Assembly (NCBI RefSeq): GCF_022539665.2
Contig: NC_081335.1
Location: forward strand, 4,278,001-4,342,000
DNA: 64,000 nt
Reading direction: 5' to 3'
DNA from: Daphnia carinata
Taxonomy: Eukaryota > Arthropoda > Branchiopoda > Diplostraca > Daphniidae
The notes under the pieces are model-generated. The model was given only the letters and a program-made list of their open reading frames with translations, made no database searches and had not been told where the DNA came from. How positions within the stretch are numbered: position 1 is the stretch's first letter; each line of letters opens with the position of its first letter. Shown piece after piece: positions 24,487 through 35,919 of the stretch. A program made the position numbers and the translations under genes.

Positions 24487-25605
24487 TTTTGCAAATCACT
24501 TTTAATGCTGTTGTGGTCAACTAAGCTGCTTGTCAAGTGAAACTGAAGAAACTAGTTTTCAAATTACTTTAAGCTATACCTTTTATTCACATACTACTGC
24601 ATTCACCATATAGTTTGTATTTCAGAAATCCGTGGCGCGTACTGCAGTCTGACGACAGACGCCAACGACTCGTGTTGCACGACAGCGTCTTATTAGTGTA
24701 TCGGTAATCCAAATGGTAAACATGTGTCTTCGTGACAGCTTGTAAGTATACGCATAAAAATAATTGTCATAACTTCAAAAGAGTAGCTGAAATTAGGTAA
24801 AAACCAGGCGCTGATAATTTTTATGATCACAGTTCTTTTTATCAGACATCAAGAGCGGTTGTAACACAAAGTGCCACCTAGAAGGCGAAATTTGTACTAT
24901 CAGGACTATCATTTAGATAGTTTTATCTTTTCGTATTTGCATATTATTCTAATATTTTTACAAAATGATTTGCCCCTGAATGGCAAGCATGTTGCTTTAA
25001 TAATGATCGGAAAGACTTACTGAAACGGTCCTATCCAGTAATCCCGGTGCATTTTAAAATATGTACATTATATACTATTAGGTTTGAAATTCCGGTAACG
25101 ACAAATTTGTGATGATAGGTCAACAAATACGAGAGTTGTTGGTTAAGGATTATTTTACCCAGGCTAGCTTATTGTTGTACTCAGCCCGTTCTTTGCCGGA
25201 GACTTGATGTTACCAATTAGTTACCCACAGAAAACTGCGCGGGAAATGACACAAAGTGCAAGATTATGATTGGAAACATTACTCATTGTCCTAATGGAAA
25301 GAGTTAGACAATAAGCGAATAGTTTCACTTTACAATTCGATTCTTATAAACTGCAAATTTAGCGTTGGAAATTTTTTTTATAGCTTGATTGTTTAACTGA
25401 TAAACAGCGGTTAACTAGTTAAACGTTAAGGCCACCTAATGGTGGTAAACATTATGATGAAAACGAAGGATCCGTCTGCTAAAAAGGAAAAAACGAAATC
25501 AGTGTTAGTGCTGGGTTCCGACTTTTTGCTTCATTTGTCGTCGGTACAATTGCCAACATAAAACTAAAAAATAAACGACTAAATTATCATTAAAAAGGCA
25601 TTGAC
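24487..25605. promoter_or_regulatory. Divergent promoter region between WAPL and MICU1
   Basis: 1.1 kb with no ORF of interest, between head-to-head start codons. Two CTCF-like motifs lie here, on the minus strand at about 24871-24885 (core AGGTGGCAC) and 25430-25442 (CCATTAGGTGGCC). Core promoters cannot be pinned down by eye. Confidence 0.45.
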
Positions 25606-28600
25606 ATGAGTCTCCTATTGTTACACCTGAGCAAAAGGGAATTCCTCAAAACATATAGTTGCCATAAAAGCATATATATTCTAAGTAATACAAAACAAAG
25701 GGAAATATGTGGGTTATTACCACTGCTTGAAAGGGATGGAAGCAAACATCGCGCTGAAGGCATACCCTTTCAACAAATTCGACGACTTCAATACAAAGAT
25801 TTTGGTCATCGTCCAACACCTACATCAAAGTTTAGTGGAATTTGGTTTGGCATTGTTGGCTGTGGAATGTTTTTGGCACTTTTCTGGGATGTTCCAATTA
25901 TGTAAGATTGTAGTTATATTAGATACAAATCTTTAATTTGCAAAATGTTAATAATAATCTTATTTAACATACAGGCTATTTGAAAAAATCAAGGATTCCA
26001 TCAAGCCTCCAAGGGTTGATGCTGCTTCTCTAAATGAAACAGATCAGGATGCTGAGCACACAGAAGCTGAAGATCAAAATGATAGTGTTGTAAAATCTTC
26101 AAAGAAATCAAAAATTGGCTTCAGAGAAAGAAAAATCATCGAGTATGAAAACCGAATTCGCCATTATTCAACCCCGTAAGTTAAAATTTAAAAAATTTAT
26201 ATAAATGGGGGTGTTGATGGCAGTTGCCAACCACCTTTTTCTCACATTAGTTAACTAATTATTTAATAATACTCTGTATATATTTTTTCCTAGATAATTT
26301 CTTCAGCTTGATGTAATAATTTCCTTTCAAGTATACTGTATGCAGTATTTGGCATACCAATATAATTATTCAGGTTATTACATAGCTTTGCATGACTATT
26401 TTAATTAGCTAGCCTATAATTGCTGATCCCGTATCGGGGGTTGTCAGTTGGGTTCAATGTTCCGCTCAGCGTTGTAGATTTGGACGGCTTTTTTTTTTTC
26501 CTTTCTGTGGTTTCAAGTTATTTTTGCCATTTTTAACCGATGCAACAGTAGGTGAGGCAGTAACAATTTATGCACAGTTGTATTTTATTTTTTTTTTCTA
26601 AATGTACAAATGGATCCTAGATATTCCAATTCTTCGACCTTTAATTTTGTATCTCTTGAAAAAATGTATTTAAAGTATTCTTCTTCATCAAGGGACAAAG
26701 TTTTTCGATACTTTGCCAGCCTTCAAGTTGTACAATCGCATGGGGAAACAGAAATTTACATGACTCCAGATGATTTTTTAAGATCGATTACTCCGGGGAT
26801 GAAACAACCAGATGGTACTGAATATTAGTAAAATTTTACTGTAACAATTCCAGTTGGATGACAAACACTCAATGCTTTATTTGCTCAAAGGTCTTGGGCT
26901 AGACCAATTTCGACGTTATGATCCTAAAGTAAGTATTAAGCATATATTTGAAAACAAAAGTATAACAAATGAATGCCTAACAATTATCAACTGTAACCCA
27001 TCTATTTAATTTATCGTACTAATATCTTTCTTCCTATCTGCGTGAATGCCTGATGATGAAATGAAAATGGCGATTGCGTTAACTGCAGATCATGACACAG
27101 GTGCGAAATGCTTTGTATCAAACTTTTTAATTTCCATTTTACCTTTTTTATTTATTGGTTTATTTATAGATTTGCTTGTGTGCATGCATGGATTCTTAAG
27201 TTGTTTCTTAAAGTAACATTAAATAATTTTCCTGTATATAGACAATGACTGAGCAGTTAATTGGTGAGCTTGGTCTACGGGAGGATAGCGTCTTCTTAAA
27301 ACTCGGCAGTTCGGGACTGATTTCTTTTTCCGATTACATATTTCTCCTGACTCTTTTATCAAGTAAATTGGAAATCATTTCAAGTTTACAATTTCGAGTC
27401 AAAAACTGAAATTTTTGCCAAATAGCTTCCAGTCGGCATTTCGAAGTTGCTTTCCGTATGTTCGACTTCAATGGCGACGGGGACGTTGATGCCGAAGAGT
27501 TTGATCAGGTGGCCACCCTTTTGCGACAGAATACGACTCATGGGTCAAGACATAGGGATACTACGGGAAACAGCTATAAGGTAACACAATGTTAATTCTC
27601 TGGATGGAGCAGAATTTTAAATCTCTTAAATAGGGTGTGAATTCTGCCCTCAGTACCTATTTTTTCGGACCGAATCGTGACCAAAAGTTAACGATCGACA
27701 AATTTCTCGAGTTTCAAAAGCAGTTAAAAGAGGAAATCTTAACTCTTGAAGTAAGTTGTACAATTCAACGAATTTTAAAACCCTGAATCATTAAACTAAT
27801 AAGACAACATACTAGTTCCGTCGCAAAGGCTTAAGCGACGACGCAAAGCTATCTGAAGCCGATTTCGCGGAAATGCTCCTGGCTTACGCTGGGTATCCAG
27901 ACAAGAGGAAGACCCGCATGATAAAACGTGTTCGTAAAGGGTAGGCCAATGTGTTCTTTGTTTCATTTTTCCTTCCTTAGTGTACAATAGTATCGCATTT
28001 ATTTGCTTGGCTCATACGTTTGGCATAGAAAAATCATTTATATTTTTTTTTGGGTCAGGTATCAAGGTGAAAAGAGCATCGGAATCAGCCTGAAAGATTA
28101 TTTAGACTTTTTCCATTTTCTGAACAGTATTAATGATGTTGACACGGCGGTAAGCTTCATATTTTCTTATTGTTAAACTAATAATATAACACATACGGGA
28201 GTATGTCAAACGTACGACATTAATTTAATATATTATTTTTTTTTTACTTTTTCGTTTGCCGGTTTTCGCAATTCTCGTTACAGTTAACCTTCTATCACAT
28301 CGCTGGGGCATCAATCGAACCGAGTAATACCTACTTCCTTTTCGGTGCTGTAGTTAGATTTCTAGCTTGATAACTGCGTGAGACTGGTGTCAGAAGAGAA
28401 CTCTTTAAATTTCGTAGAAAAACTGAAACGTGTCACTTATTAAACCGGTCTCATTTTTTAACGTTTGGATTGCGACATGTTAGTACTATGAAACACTGAC
28501 TAAGGGTCAGTACGGCCGTTCACCTTCTAGTTCACCTGAATTATTCGTTTCCAGTACCAATTGATTTTGTTTTAGTCAAACCTTTTTGGTTGAGTCCAAC

Positions 28601-29170
28601 CGGGAAGTGCGAGCGAAATCGTTGTTCAACCTGATTTCTAGCTTTCCTGATACAGTTGCACACGGTTACCGTTAAAATGTCAAGTTTATTTGTTTGAGAC
28701 TATAACATTCCGTTTGATTGATACAACACTTGGTAATGTTTTTCTTTATGGACAGCTAGTTTCGTTTCTGCCATGTTATTTTTATTCGCACGTCTTGTAA
28801 AGCAAGTTTTAAAATTATAATCAACATTTTCCTGTATTTTTTTTTTAAACTACAGGTACGTTAAAGCATGTGGCACGTACGGTGGCACATGTCGAACTTG
28901 CTGATCACGTTGTTGAAGTGGTTTTTACTATATTCGACGAAAATCGTACGTATCCAAGTTGTAACCTGTATTTTTTAAAATCTTGCCTAGCTTAATCAAC
29001 TTTTACTATTTATAGAGGATGGGCAACTGAGTAACAGGGAATTCGTTGCAGTAATGAAGAACAGAATGATGCGTGGTCTCGAAAAACCCAAAGATACCGG
29101 ATTCATTAAGCTAATAGAATCCTCTATAAAATGCGCCAAACAAACCAAACCTGCCCTATTGGATTTTTAA
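25606..29170 (+). CDS. MICU1: Mitochondrial calcium uptake protein 1 (MICU1)
   Basis: Twelve constitutive exons: 25606-25901, 25975-26175, 26693-26814, 26891-26928, 27242-27362, 27426-27580, 27634-27750, 27816-27940, 28059-28149, 28284-28323, 28856-28945, 29016-29170; 516 aa. A hydrophobic segment (residues 75-98, [16 protein letters not shown]) follows a basic N-terminus. The conserved core has [41 protein letters not shown] and [18 protein letters not shown]. Two intact EF-hands are visible: [12 protein letters not shown] (about 272-283) and [12 protein letters not shown] (about 463-474). MICU1 gates the mitochondrial calcium uniporter in the intermembrane space. The C-terminus [13 protein letters not shown] is typical. 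A candidate 12-nt microexon lies in intron 4. AATAAA at 29419. Confidence 0.96.
27089..27100 (+). other. MICU1: Candidate 12-nt alternative microexon of MICU1
   Basis: Within the 313-nt intron between exons 4 and 5, ATCATGACACAG is preceded by an acceptor (AACTGCAG) and followed by a donor (GTGCGA). The flanking exons meet at phase 0, so inclusion would add exactly four residues, IMTQ, after YDPK. Vertebrate MICU1.1 carries a 12-nt, four-residue (EFWQ) muscle microexon at the same place just upstream of EF-hand 1. The polypyrimidine tract is weak. No transcript evidence is available here. Confidence 0.5.
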
Positions 29171-29944
29171 TATTTCTGCTTTTATCTGGCTTCCTATTTA
29201 TTGCCCATTTTAGGGACGGCTTAAGTGTTCAAACCTCTTTCCAGTTGTGCTACGTTTTTGGTCTTAATATCTCAACATTAATGATTGACGTTAACTTAAA
29301 AACTAGTTACAGAATTTTTCCGGTGGCATTTTGCCAAGAAGCTCGAGAAACCGATTCAGTATTTGATAGCTTTTCGTTTTTATTAACAATTTACTAAGTT
29401 TTATGATGTTCTATTATGAATAAAAAATCTAGCAGAGCAACGCATTCAACATTCAGTATGCCCAGTGTGTAATACATAGTTGTGATTCGTGTATAGGGAA
29501 ACGAGGTAACAGTTGTTTTGAATTTGAAATTCTTGTTTAGTTTATTCATTTAATAAAATGCGTTTACATATATGATTGTTTTTAACACCCCGTGGAAATA
29601 CACGACCATTACACTCGGAAAGCAGACCACCGTACTATATAGTTCATTTACTCCGCAACTGCTAGAGAACATGAGGAACAGGCAAAACACAACAACCAAA
29701 CAAACAGAAAACACCAAGTATCGTTCATTGCCTTCGTGTTCTAACCAACAAAAGTCAATTTCAAGTTGCACGAACTACAACGAGTCCAAAATCTAGATAT
29801 CAGGTACTCAAACTACTTATACAACCACTACTAAAGTGGTTTGAAATTTGAGAAGTGCGTCTCTAACGAGAACTTTGGTTGAATGTTGTAAAAGCAATAA
29901 AGCAAGATATCGGAATGCTCCTTCTTGACAGGTTAACAAAGAGA
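29171..29944. other. Convergent 3' region of MICU1 and the BTB zinc-finger gene
   Basis: About 770 bp with AATAAA signals for MICU1 at 29419 and near 29550. The open frame running on after the MICU1 stop (29131-29397) is in another frame and has no splice support. No further gene seen. Confidence 0.5.
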
Positions 29945-31288
29945 TCAAATATGTTCTCCATGGCTGGTCATAGATGAGCGGGCTTCTATAACAGCTTCGG
30001 TAGATTGTGCTGCCCTGGCATAAACTTGATGCGACCGTTTAATATGTTGGTTTAACGTTTTTCGACGAGGATAAGCACGACCGCACAAATGACACTGCAT
30101 AAACAAGTATATTCTAGTCGACTTATTTCAACGTAAATACGAGGGATACCTTTACCTGAAAACTTTGCCCGCTATGACTTTCCATGTGTTGTCGCAAATC
30201 CGAACGGAAACAGCCACACACATTGCAAATGCCACTTCGCACCATCGGTGCGCCTACTGAAGATCATTTAAAGTTAGAATTTTGCGTCTAACGAGGGAAA
30301 ACCATCAAACTTACTTTCTGAATCTTGAAAGCTTTGCTCTCCATCTTCGTCGTCACTATAACTATGAGAAGAGGTACCGGGTTCGTTATTTTTTTCTGCA
30401 AACATCCTGTTTTCGTGCCTGAAATTTGCGCGGAAATCATCGGGAGTGGATGGCACCCTTGGCGAATTTTCCTACAAAAAATTGCGCATTTGCTATAAAA
30501 GAAGTGGTCATGCGAAAATTAGCACTTTGTCGCCTTACTTGTTCATGATGTGATTTGTCAGAAGCATCACTCATTTCAGATGAAGGTGGGGAAATTAAGG
30601 CCTCTTTGGGTTTCAGGTAAATTTTGTTGGGTTGCTTGATATTGGTGGGATCTATGGCAGAGTAGGAAACTGCTTGGATGACGGGTTGGAAAGAAACCTC
30701 TGGTTCAAACTTTGGAAGGGATAAATCTGTTGGCTCCTCAAAGGAATGGTTTTGTTCTTTAGAGTTCACTGTGAAAGAGGGTTGACTGACATCAGCAGAG
30801 AAATTCCTCCTGCGCTTGCGTGGAGGAATGCAACTATCAGGATTTACTGCAAATTCTTCTTGGTATTGCTCAGCATTAGCAAGACCTCTGACTTTCAAGC
30901 TCTGTGCAGTTTTCAAGAACCCAGGAAGCTTACTTTGGCTCACAGTGACTTGGCCAGTGTACATGTACTGATAAGCAATAGAAATCGATAATTCAACAGA
31001 ATGGCTTGTTGAAAAATGAATCATTACATCAATTAAAGCTTGAAGCTCTTCTGCTTTAACATCCCTGAGGATGACAATTGGATGAGAGTGAACTGTTTCT
31101 ATGAAAAGTTCCTCAAAGTAGGGACTGCATGCAGAGAGAATGGCACGGTGGACACGGAATGACTTGCCCTCACAGGACAGTGTGACATCTACCAGTGCTC
31201 CTCTTTTGAGCATGGATTCCAAAACCAAGCAAAGGTTACTTTCATGGTTGTTCCAACGTAAAGAAAATTCTTGCTCTCCTCTGTTCAT
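29945..31288 (-). CDS. BTB domain transcription factor with C2H2 zinc fingers
   Basis: Five coding exons on the minus strand: 31288-31028, 30967-30539, 30471-30315, 30256-30156, 30094-29945; 365 aa. Residues 1-120 are a BTB/POZ domain of the insect tramtrack/bric-a-brac class: QEFSLRWNNHESNLCLVLES, DVTLSCEGKSFRVHRAILSA, ACSPYFEELF, LIDYMYTGQVTV. A basic RKRRR patch and low-complexity linker follow, then two fingers. The second, CHLC-x12-HIKRSH, is canonical. The first, CNVCGCFRSDLRQHMESH, has only nine residues between Cys2 and His1. Such proteins are nuclear DNA-binding regulators. The 60-nt intron within the BTB domain is stop-free and a multiple of three; splicing it out restores the consensus LIDYMYTG. 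I cannot assign a named orthologue. Confidence 0.9.
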
Positions 31289-33561
31289 GTTGATTGTCCA
31301 AATATATCCACAGCAAAACTGAACACCTTATGTAAGTTGAGGTTTAGCTGTGAGGAAAAAAACCATTATTTGTTTTCAATTCAAATCATTCTATTTTGGT
31401 ACACGTGCATAACCCTAAATATGTTAAGCGAGTAAAGGCATGAAAAACCCATACATACAGAGGCTGCCAGAGAGAATTCACTCGTCTCTCACAAGGCAAA
31501 ATACGTCAATCGTTCTTTTGCTTGTGGAGCCACTCGAATGTCGTCGTTCAACAGGTTGAAAGCCAGACACACAGTTTACCGATACCGCCACAGATGGCAG
31601 CCAGAAGCTATGCAGCTTTTCTCAACTTCACAGCATTCACAGGCGACTGCTACGAACCAACGGACCGTTTTTAAATGAAGACAGAGGCCAAGCCAAGTAG
31701 TGAACAAGTGTTCTGAAACTTCAGTGCACTTTCAAATTCGACAAGTGTTTCTCGTGCGTGCGAATGAAAAGGTGATCGCTGTTCAGTGCAGTTAGTTGTT
31801 CTACACGCGTCAGACACACGACAGCAACTAACCAGCCTGATGTCTTTATTAGATTGTTTTGAAAGTGAAGCAGAGTAGCAGCGAGTGCATCAGGGGTTAA
31901 TAGCCCGTTGGGCGTTTGACTCGAGAGGGCGGCGTGACTATTCCAGGTTCAGGTTGACAACCTGTTTTGGATCCCAAATTTTTCTTAAACTCTAACGTCC
32001 GAGTGCCTATTGCCAATACTTGTTCTGGTCGTAAAGTTGGTCACCTTGATATATCTCGTTTTTTCGTCTCCTCCCATCTCATATTCATCCACCGAGTTCT
32101 CTACCATCAGCATCGTCTGCCAGACTTGTTTTACCGGTAAGAACGAATTAAATAATATGCATTTTTTTTCCCCTCTTTTTTTCTTCAGCATTTAACAAAA
32201 AAAAAAAAAATGTCGGGAAGAAAAGAACGTGGTACGACTCCTTTTTTGGTCACGTGGACTTTCCCCCCTTCTCGTTCCAAACGGCTCGCGGCCAACTTGG
32301 GGAATATTTCTTCCACTCGAACAGTTTTTGAAGACGTTTACTTCCATCTCAATTTACGAATTTCAGCCAGCCGTTGTAACAATTTCCACTCTCTCTCTCT
32401 TTCTCGCGCACGCGTAACTCTCTGTGAGGCCTTGGTTAAGAAATATGAAAAAAAAAACTAAATAGTGGGTCAAGAGGGAGAGTCTGTGCAGCAGCAGCCA
32501 CTTATTCCCTTATCACAGATTTTTTTTTTCTTTCGTCTCCAGATTTGGGCATGGCAGTTTTTTTAGAATGCCGCACCTTTTCTAATTTATTTTTCATTGC
32601 CTTTATAATCCTTCCCTCTAAAGTCAATGACATAACGTATGAGAGATTTCCTCTCTACGTAAATCTTTAAAGCCGTAACGGATTCTCGTTTTTCTTTGTA
32701 AATCATTAGACATTTCGAGTGTTGTCACGAGAAAGACAACACTTGAGTTCTTTTAGTGCGTGTGTGTGTCATGTAATCATTATCGGCATTATCATGTGCC
32801 CATCATTGTGCTTAGATGCAATGGCGCCACATTTATTTAGAACGAAAACTCGATTTGTTCTTTTCCCGTCCTAATGTTCATGTAAAATAACCTTTTTCGA
32901 ACGAAATTCGGGGGAATTTTGGTTTGATTTTGTAAATCTATTTTCTTTTCCTTGTCTTTTAAAAAATCGTGTTTTTTTAGTCAACAAAAACAGAGATAAA
33001 CATTTTAAGGTTGTCGCGTGTTTGCTACCCTCTGCTGGTAGTACTCACGAATTGTCAACACAGTCAAGGTTTTTTCCCAACGTTTTTCTAAATAAGGGGG
33101 GGAGGGGGGGAGATGTTCAGCATTTTGTACTCGACTTAAAGGCGATAAATTATCGAACGCTCTCAGCTGTTGTATAGTTCGTTGGCTTTGTGTAACAATC
33201 GAATAGAATCCCCAAAATAAAAAAAAAATGGCGCGTCAAACCACAATGCTCAAATCAAGGCTAGTCACTGCATTGTATTTGTTCAACGAGTGAGAAATGT
33301 ACGAAGCGTCAAAGAGATAAAAGTATTGCTTTGATAATAGGACGCCCTCCCCCCCAAAAAAAATGGCTTACCTGGTCGTAATTACACAACAAATTTTTCT
33401 TTTGTTTTTAACCGAAAACAAATGCACCTACCACAAGACGTTACGCTTTGCCAGTGAACAAGCACAGATTTCTCGCATATATTCAAATTAGTGTTATAGG
33501 GTGTGTGTTACAAAACGAAAAAAAAAAAGAAAGAAAGAAAGAAAGAAAATGGGTTGGATGA
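31289..33561. other. Upstream region, probable 5'UTR exon of the KIND-FERM-PDZ gene
   Basis: No coding exon seen. Inr-like TTCAGTGCA motifs occur near 31720 and 31782, and a consensus donor (TTACCG then GTAAGA) at 32137 could end a non-coding first exon. If so, the next 4.4 kb to the first coding exon at 36522 is intron. A (GAAA)n run sits at 33525-33548. CTCF-like sites are at 31587-31600 and 33025-33038. Confidence 0.3.
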
Positions 33562-33751
33562 TCACGAGTCGAGAAGATGAGGATTCCTTTTCTGCTCAGT
33601 TTGCAAATAACGGGTAAATTGCTGCCGGTACCAATCGTCCAAGTAGCGCATGATTTTAATGGAAAAGTAAGCCAAAATGACCACTACCACCGTCACTTTG
33701 ATCCACAAAGACGATTCTGCCATCCTCCTTTTTTCTTCATCGGCCGGACCC
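33562..33751 (-). CDS. Possible terminal exon of a small membrane protein (alternative or separate)
   Basis: Minus-strand open segment from an acceptor (GACAG at 33752-33756) to a stop at 33562. It has a clear transmembrane helix (WIKVTVVVVILAYFSIKIM) followed by a tyrosine- and charge-rich tail (RYLDDWYRQQFTRYLQ). It joins in phase to a read of 33987-33829 in a second frame, ending at donor GTAAGT. That frame does not connect in phase to the exons of the 86-aa model next door, so it is either an alternative product, a separate gene starting at MAESS, or a mis-splice on my part. Confidence 0.4.
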
Positions 33752-33874
33752 CTGTCATTGCAACAAGCTCTCGTTTTTTGTAAAAAGTAGTGCGCAATAG
33801 ATCGTCTTGAAAGATGGATGTGACTTACGGCTTGGATTCGTGATGTGAACTGCGTTGCAAATGGGTTTTTTGTT

Positions 33875-34346
33875 TCAGTCGGAAGACGAGTAGGATTTGA
33901 AGAAGTCGATCGATTCCCAAATCCTTGGCAAACCGGTGGTCAACAGTAGGATGATTGCGTTCGTTACGACGAAAAATTGCATCCAGCCTACACCTATTTC
34001 CAATTAAAAAAAAGGTCGGTCTTCAAAAACAAACGAGCGCTATACACGTTGCAAATAGTTTATCGCCTTTTTTTTACGCTGGTTTTGCCAATTACCTTCA
34101 CTGCTCGCCAGCCATGCAGTTAAGCCCCCTGTTTGATCACGAAAATGCAATTGAAAAAAATTAAGTTTTCTTTTTTCTTTTTGGAAAATTTATGACTAAC
34201 TAATTCATTAACTGGTATGCAAATTCAGTACCTTCGGGCTTGTCGGTTTCGGCCGCCTTTTCCTCTTCTTTGCCTTTGACGCTGTTACTTTCTGTGCTAC
34301 TACTAACGGCCTTGCTATGCTTCAGCGCGTCTCTTCGGTTGCCCAT
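33875..34346 (-). CDS. Small single-pass membrane protein, 86 aa, unknown
   Basis: Three minus-strand exons, 34346-34232, 34128-34096 and 33987-33875, with GT-AG introns and matching phases, give 86 residues. It starts MGNRRD (a glycine at position 2 that could be myristoylated). Then come a charged, Ser/Lys/Glu-rich stretch, a short GGLTAWLASSE linker and one hydrophobic helix (FFVVTNAIILLLTTG), with a short cytosolic-type tail. Type II or tail-anchored topology is likely. No family recognised. It lies antisense inside the region upstream of the first coding exon of the KIND-FERM-PDZ gene. Confidence 0.5.
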
Positions 34347-35458
34347 CACAAATGTCGTACTCGTACCCGTTCCTTATTGAGCAAAACTAACGTGTCTTTC
34401 AACTCCACCTACTACGATTTATAGCTTTTCGTTTCTTCAAACAGCAGCCATAGGAAAGCGAACTATTTTTTTTTTTTAAGTTGGATTATCTACTGTTCCC
34501 TTCCGTGTTGTTCTAGCAGCAAAGGCTTCGTTTCGTCATCGTTTGGTCGCTAGCTTTTCTCTAATTTAATTTGCTAACTAATCGATATTCGTGTTGAGCT
34601 TAACGCTTGACGTCGTCACGTTTTCCTATCGAAAGGGATCGGATAAAAAAAAAAACTCGTATCAAATGTTTTCTTGTTTTCAACTGTTAACGCATCACGT
34701 GATCGAATTCGAGGTCCTGTTTCCCGTCGCTGGGTTTTGCCAAAACTTGCGATGAAATACGCGGACCACCTATTGATCAGTCGAGAACCTTATAGAGAAG
34801 ACGGACAACTTTAAGTCCTTTTTTTCTCTTGTTACTTGTCCGTTTGCAGCCCTTCCTTTTCTTTGCCATCGGAAGCCAACGATTCGTCATCAAGATGAGC
34901 TGCCAAAAATGGTTCAGCGAAGCGGCAAAATTCCCTTTCCGTCATCGTTTCGGGTGTAAAACGATCCTAGGGGCCCCGTGTTTATCGTAGCGTAAACGAG
35001 CGTTTAAAGGCGGAATGTTTCGTTTTCTTTGATATTTATTAGATGATGTCGTTTTTACTATTCTAGGTCGCTCAATTGCCAAACACACAGAAATGTGCAA
35101 TACGAATTTTTTTTTTTTTTTTTTCGTTCAATTTCAAAGGATTTTTTTTTCTTCCGGTCCTGTGCAAGTTCGATTTTTCGAGTTGCGATCGGTAATGCGC
35201 GTGCGCGGATGTCTTTCGGGCCGGAAAGAGCGGTAGTCATAGTAAAGAGCGAGGAGCGCTAGACGGGCATTGCATCTCAACATTCACATCCGCCAAGTTT
35301 TTCTTTTTTACATTTCTCTCTTTGCCTCTTCCATCCGTGATAGATTTTTAGGGTGGTTTTTCTCGCCCCGTTTTATTTGTTTATTTTATTTTATTTTTTT
35401 TTTGCCCATCTTTGAATTGTTTGTTGTTCAACATCTAGCCCGTTACGAGTGCGAGCCG
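34347..35458. other. Spacer between divergent small membrane-protein genes
   Basis: About 1.1 kb between the minus-strand 86-aa gene and the plus-strand small ORF pair. It probably contains both promoters. T-rich, with long T runs at 35107-35125. No ORF supported. Confidence 0.35.
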
Positions 35459-35491
35459 ATGAGTTCGAAGCCAAAATGCCGACGATGTTGA
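35459..35491 (+). other. Upstream overlapping mini-ORF (10 codons)
   Basis: ATG at 35459 reads MSSKPKCRRC then stop, in a different frame from and overlapping the first 16 bases of the 46-codon ORF at 35476. If the transcript starts upstream, this could tune translation of the downstream pair. Confidence 0.3.
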
Positions 35492-35616
35492 TCATCTTCG
35501 ATCACGTTTTCCTGCTTTTGCTCCTGTTGGTAGCTCTGTTTTGCGGAGCCTACGGCCGTTTTCGCCCGTCGAAAGTTGTTTCTCTTCCCGACGATAGCAA
35601 CGTCCAATTAGTGTGA
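35476..35616 (+). CDS. Small ORF 1: 46-aa single-helix membrane or secreted microprotein
   Basis: ATG in a good context (CAAAATG) opens 46 codons. The N-terminal half is strongly hydrophobic (MLIIFDHVFLLLLLLVALFC); the polar tail ends in SNVQLV. The helix could be a signal peptide or a membrane anchor. Too short for ordinary gene finders. It is followed after 19 nt by a second ORF of the same architecture. No homologue recalled. Confidence 0.5.
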   Translation: MPTMLIIFDHVFLLLLLLVALFCGAYGRFRPSKVVSLPDDSNVQLV

Positions 35617-35635
35617 AAACAAAAAAGAAACAAAA

Positions 35636-35806
35636 ATGAATTCGCTGTTGACTTTTGACTTGCTCTTGGTGTTGGTGATTGTCGGCCTCCTGATTGTCAC
35701 CGTCAGCTGTGCTGTCTTTGAACGACCTCCTGCTCGTTGCCGTTACTACCAGACTAATCGCAACTCGACCGTAAATGAGTCGTCTGTCGGGGCCGTCCAG
35801 CTCTGA
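35636..35806 (+). CDS. Small ORF 2: 56-aa single-helix membrane or secreted microprotein
   Basis: ATG at 35636 follows an A-rich leader (AAACAAAAATG), 19 nt after the stop of small ORF 1. It encodes 56 aa: a hydrophobic helix (LLLVLVIVGLLIVTVSCAVF), an Arg/Tyr segment (RCRYYQTNRNS) with one N-glycosylation sequon (NSTV overlaps NRNST), and the tail VGAVQL. The tail echoes that of ORF 1 (NVQLV). Together the two look like a dicistronic microprotein transcript or an ancient tandem duplication. A poly(A) signal AATAAA occurs near 35918. Confidence 0.5.
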   Translation: MNSLLTFDLLLVLVIVGLLIVTVSCAVFERPPARCRYYQTNRNSTVNESSVGAVQL

Positions 35807-35919
35807 AAAACAAACAAACAAAAAAACTTAGAAACTCACACACAAGAGTCAATACTCCATTAAGTCCGCCAAGGAGAAAAAAAAAGGCGAGCAGCTCAAG
35901 ACGAAGAGGGAAAAAAAAT

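Noticed and set aside
33525-33548. Short A/GAAA repeat as a CRISPR-like or functional array
   Set aside because: Simple microsatellite; no spacer structure. No CRISPR-like array was seen anywhere in the window.
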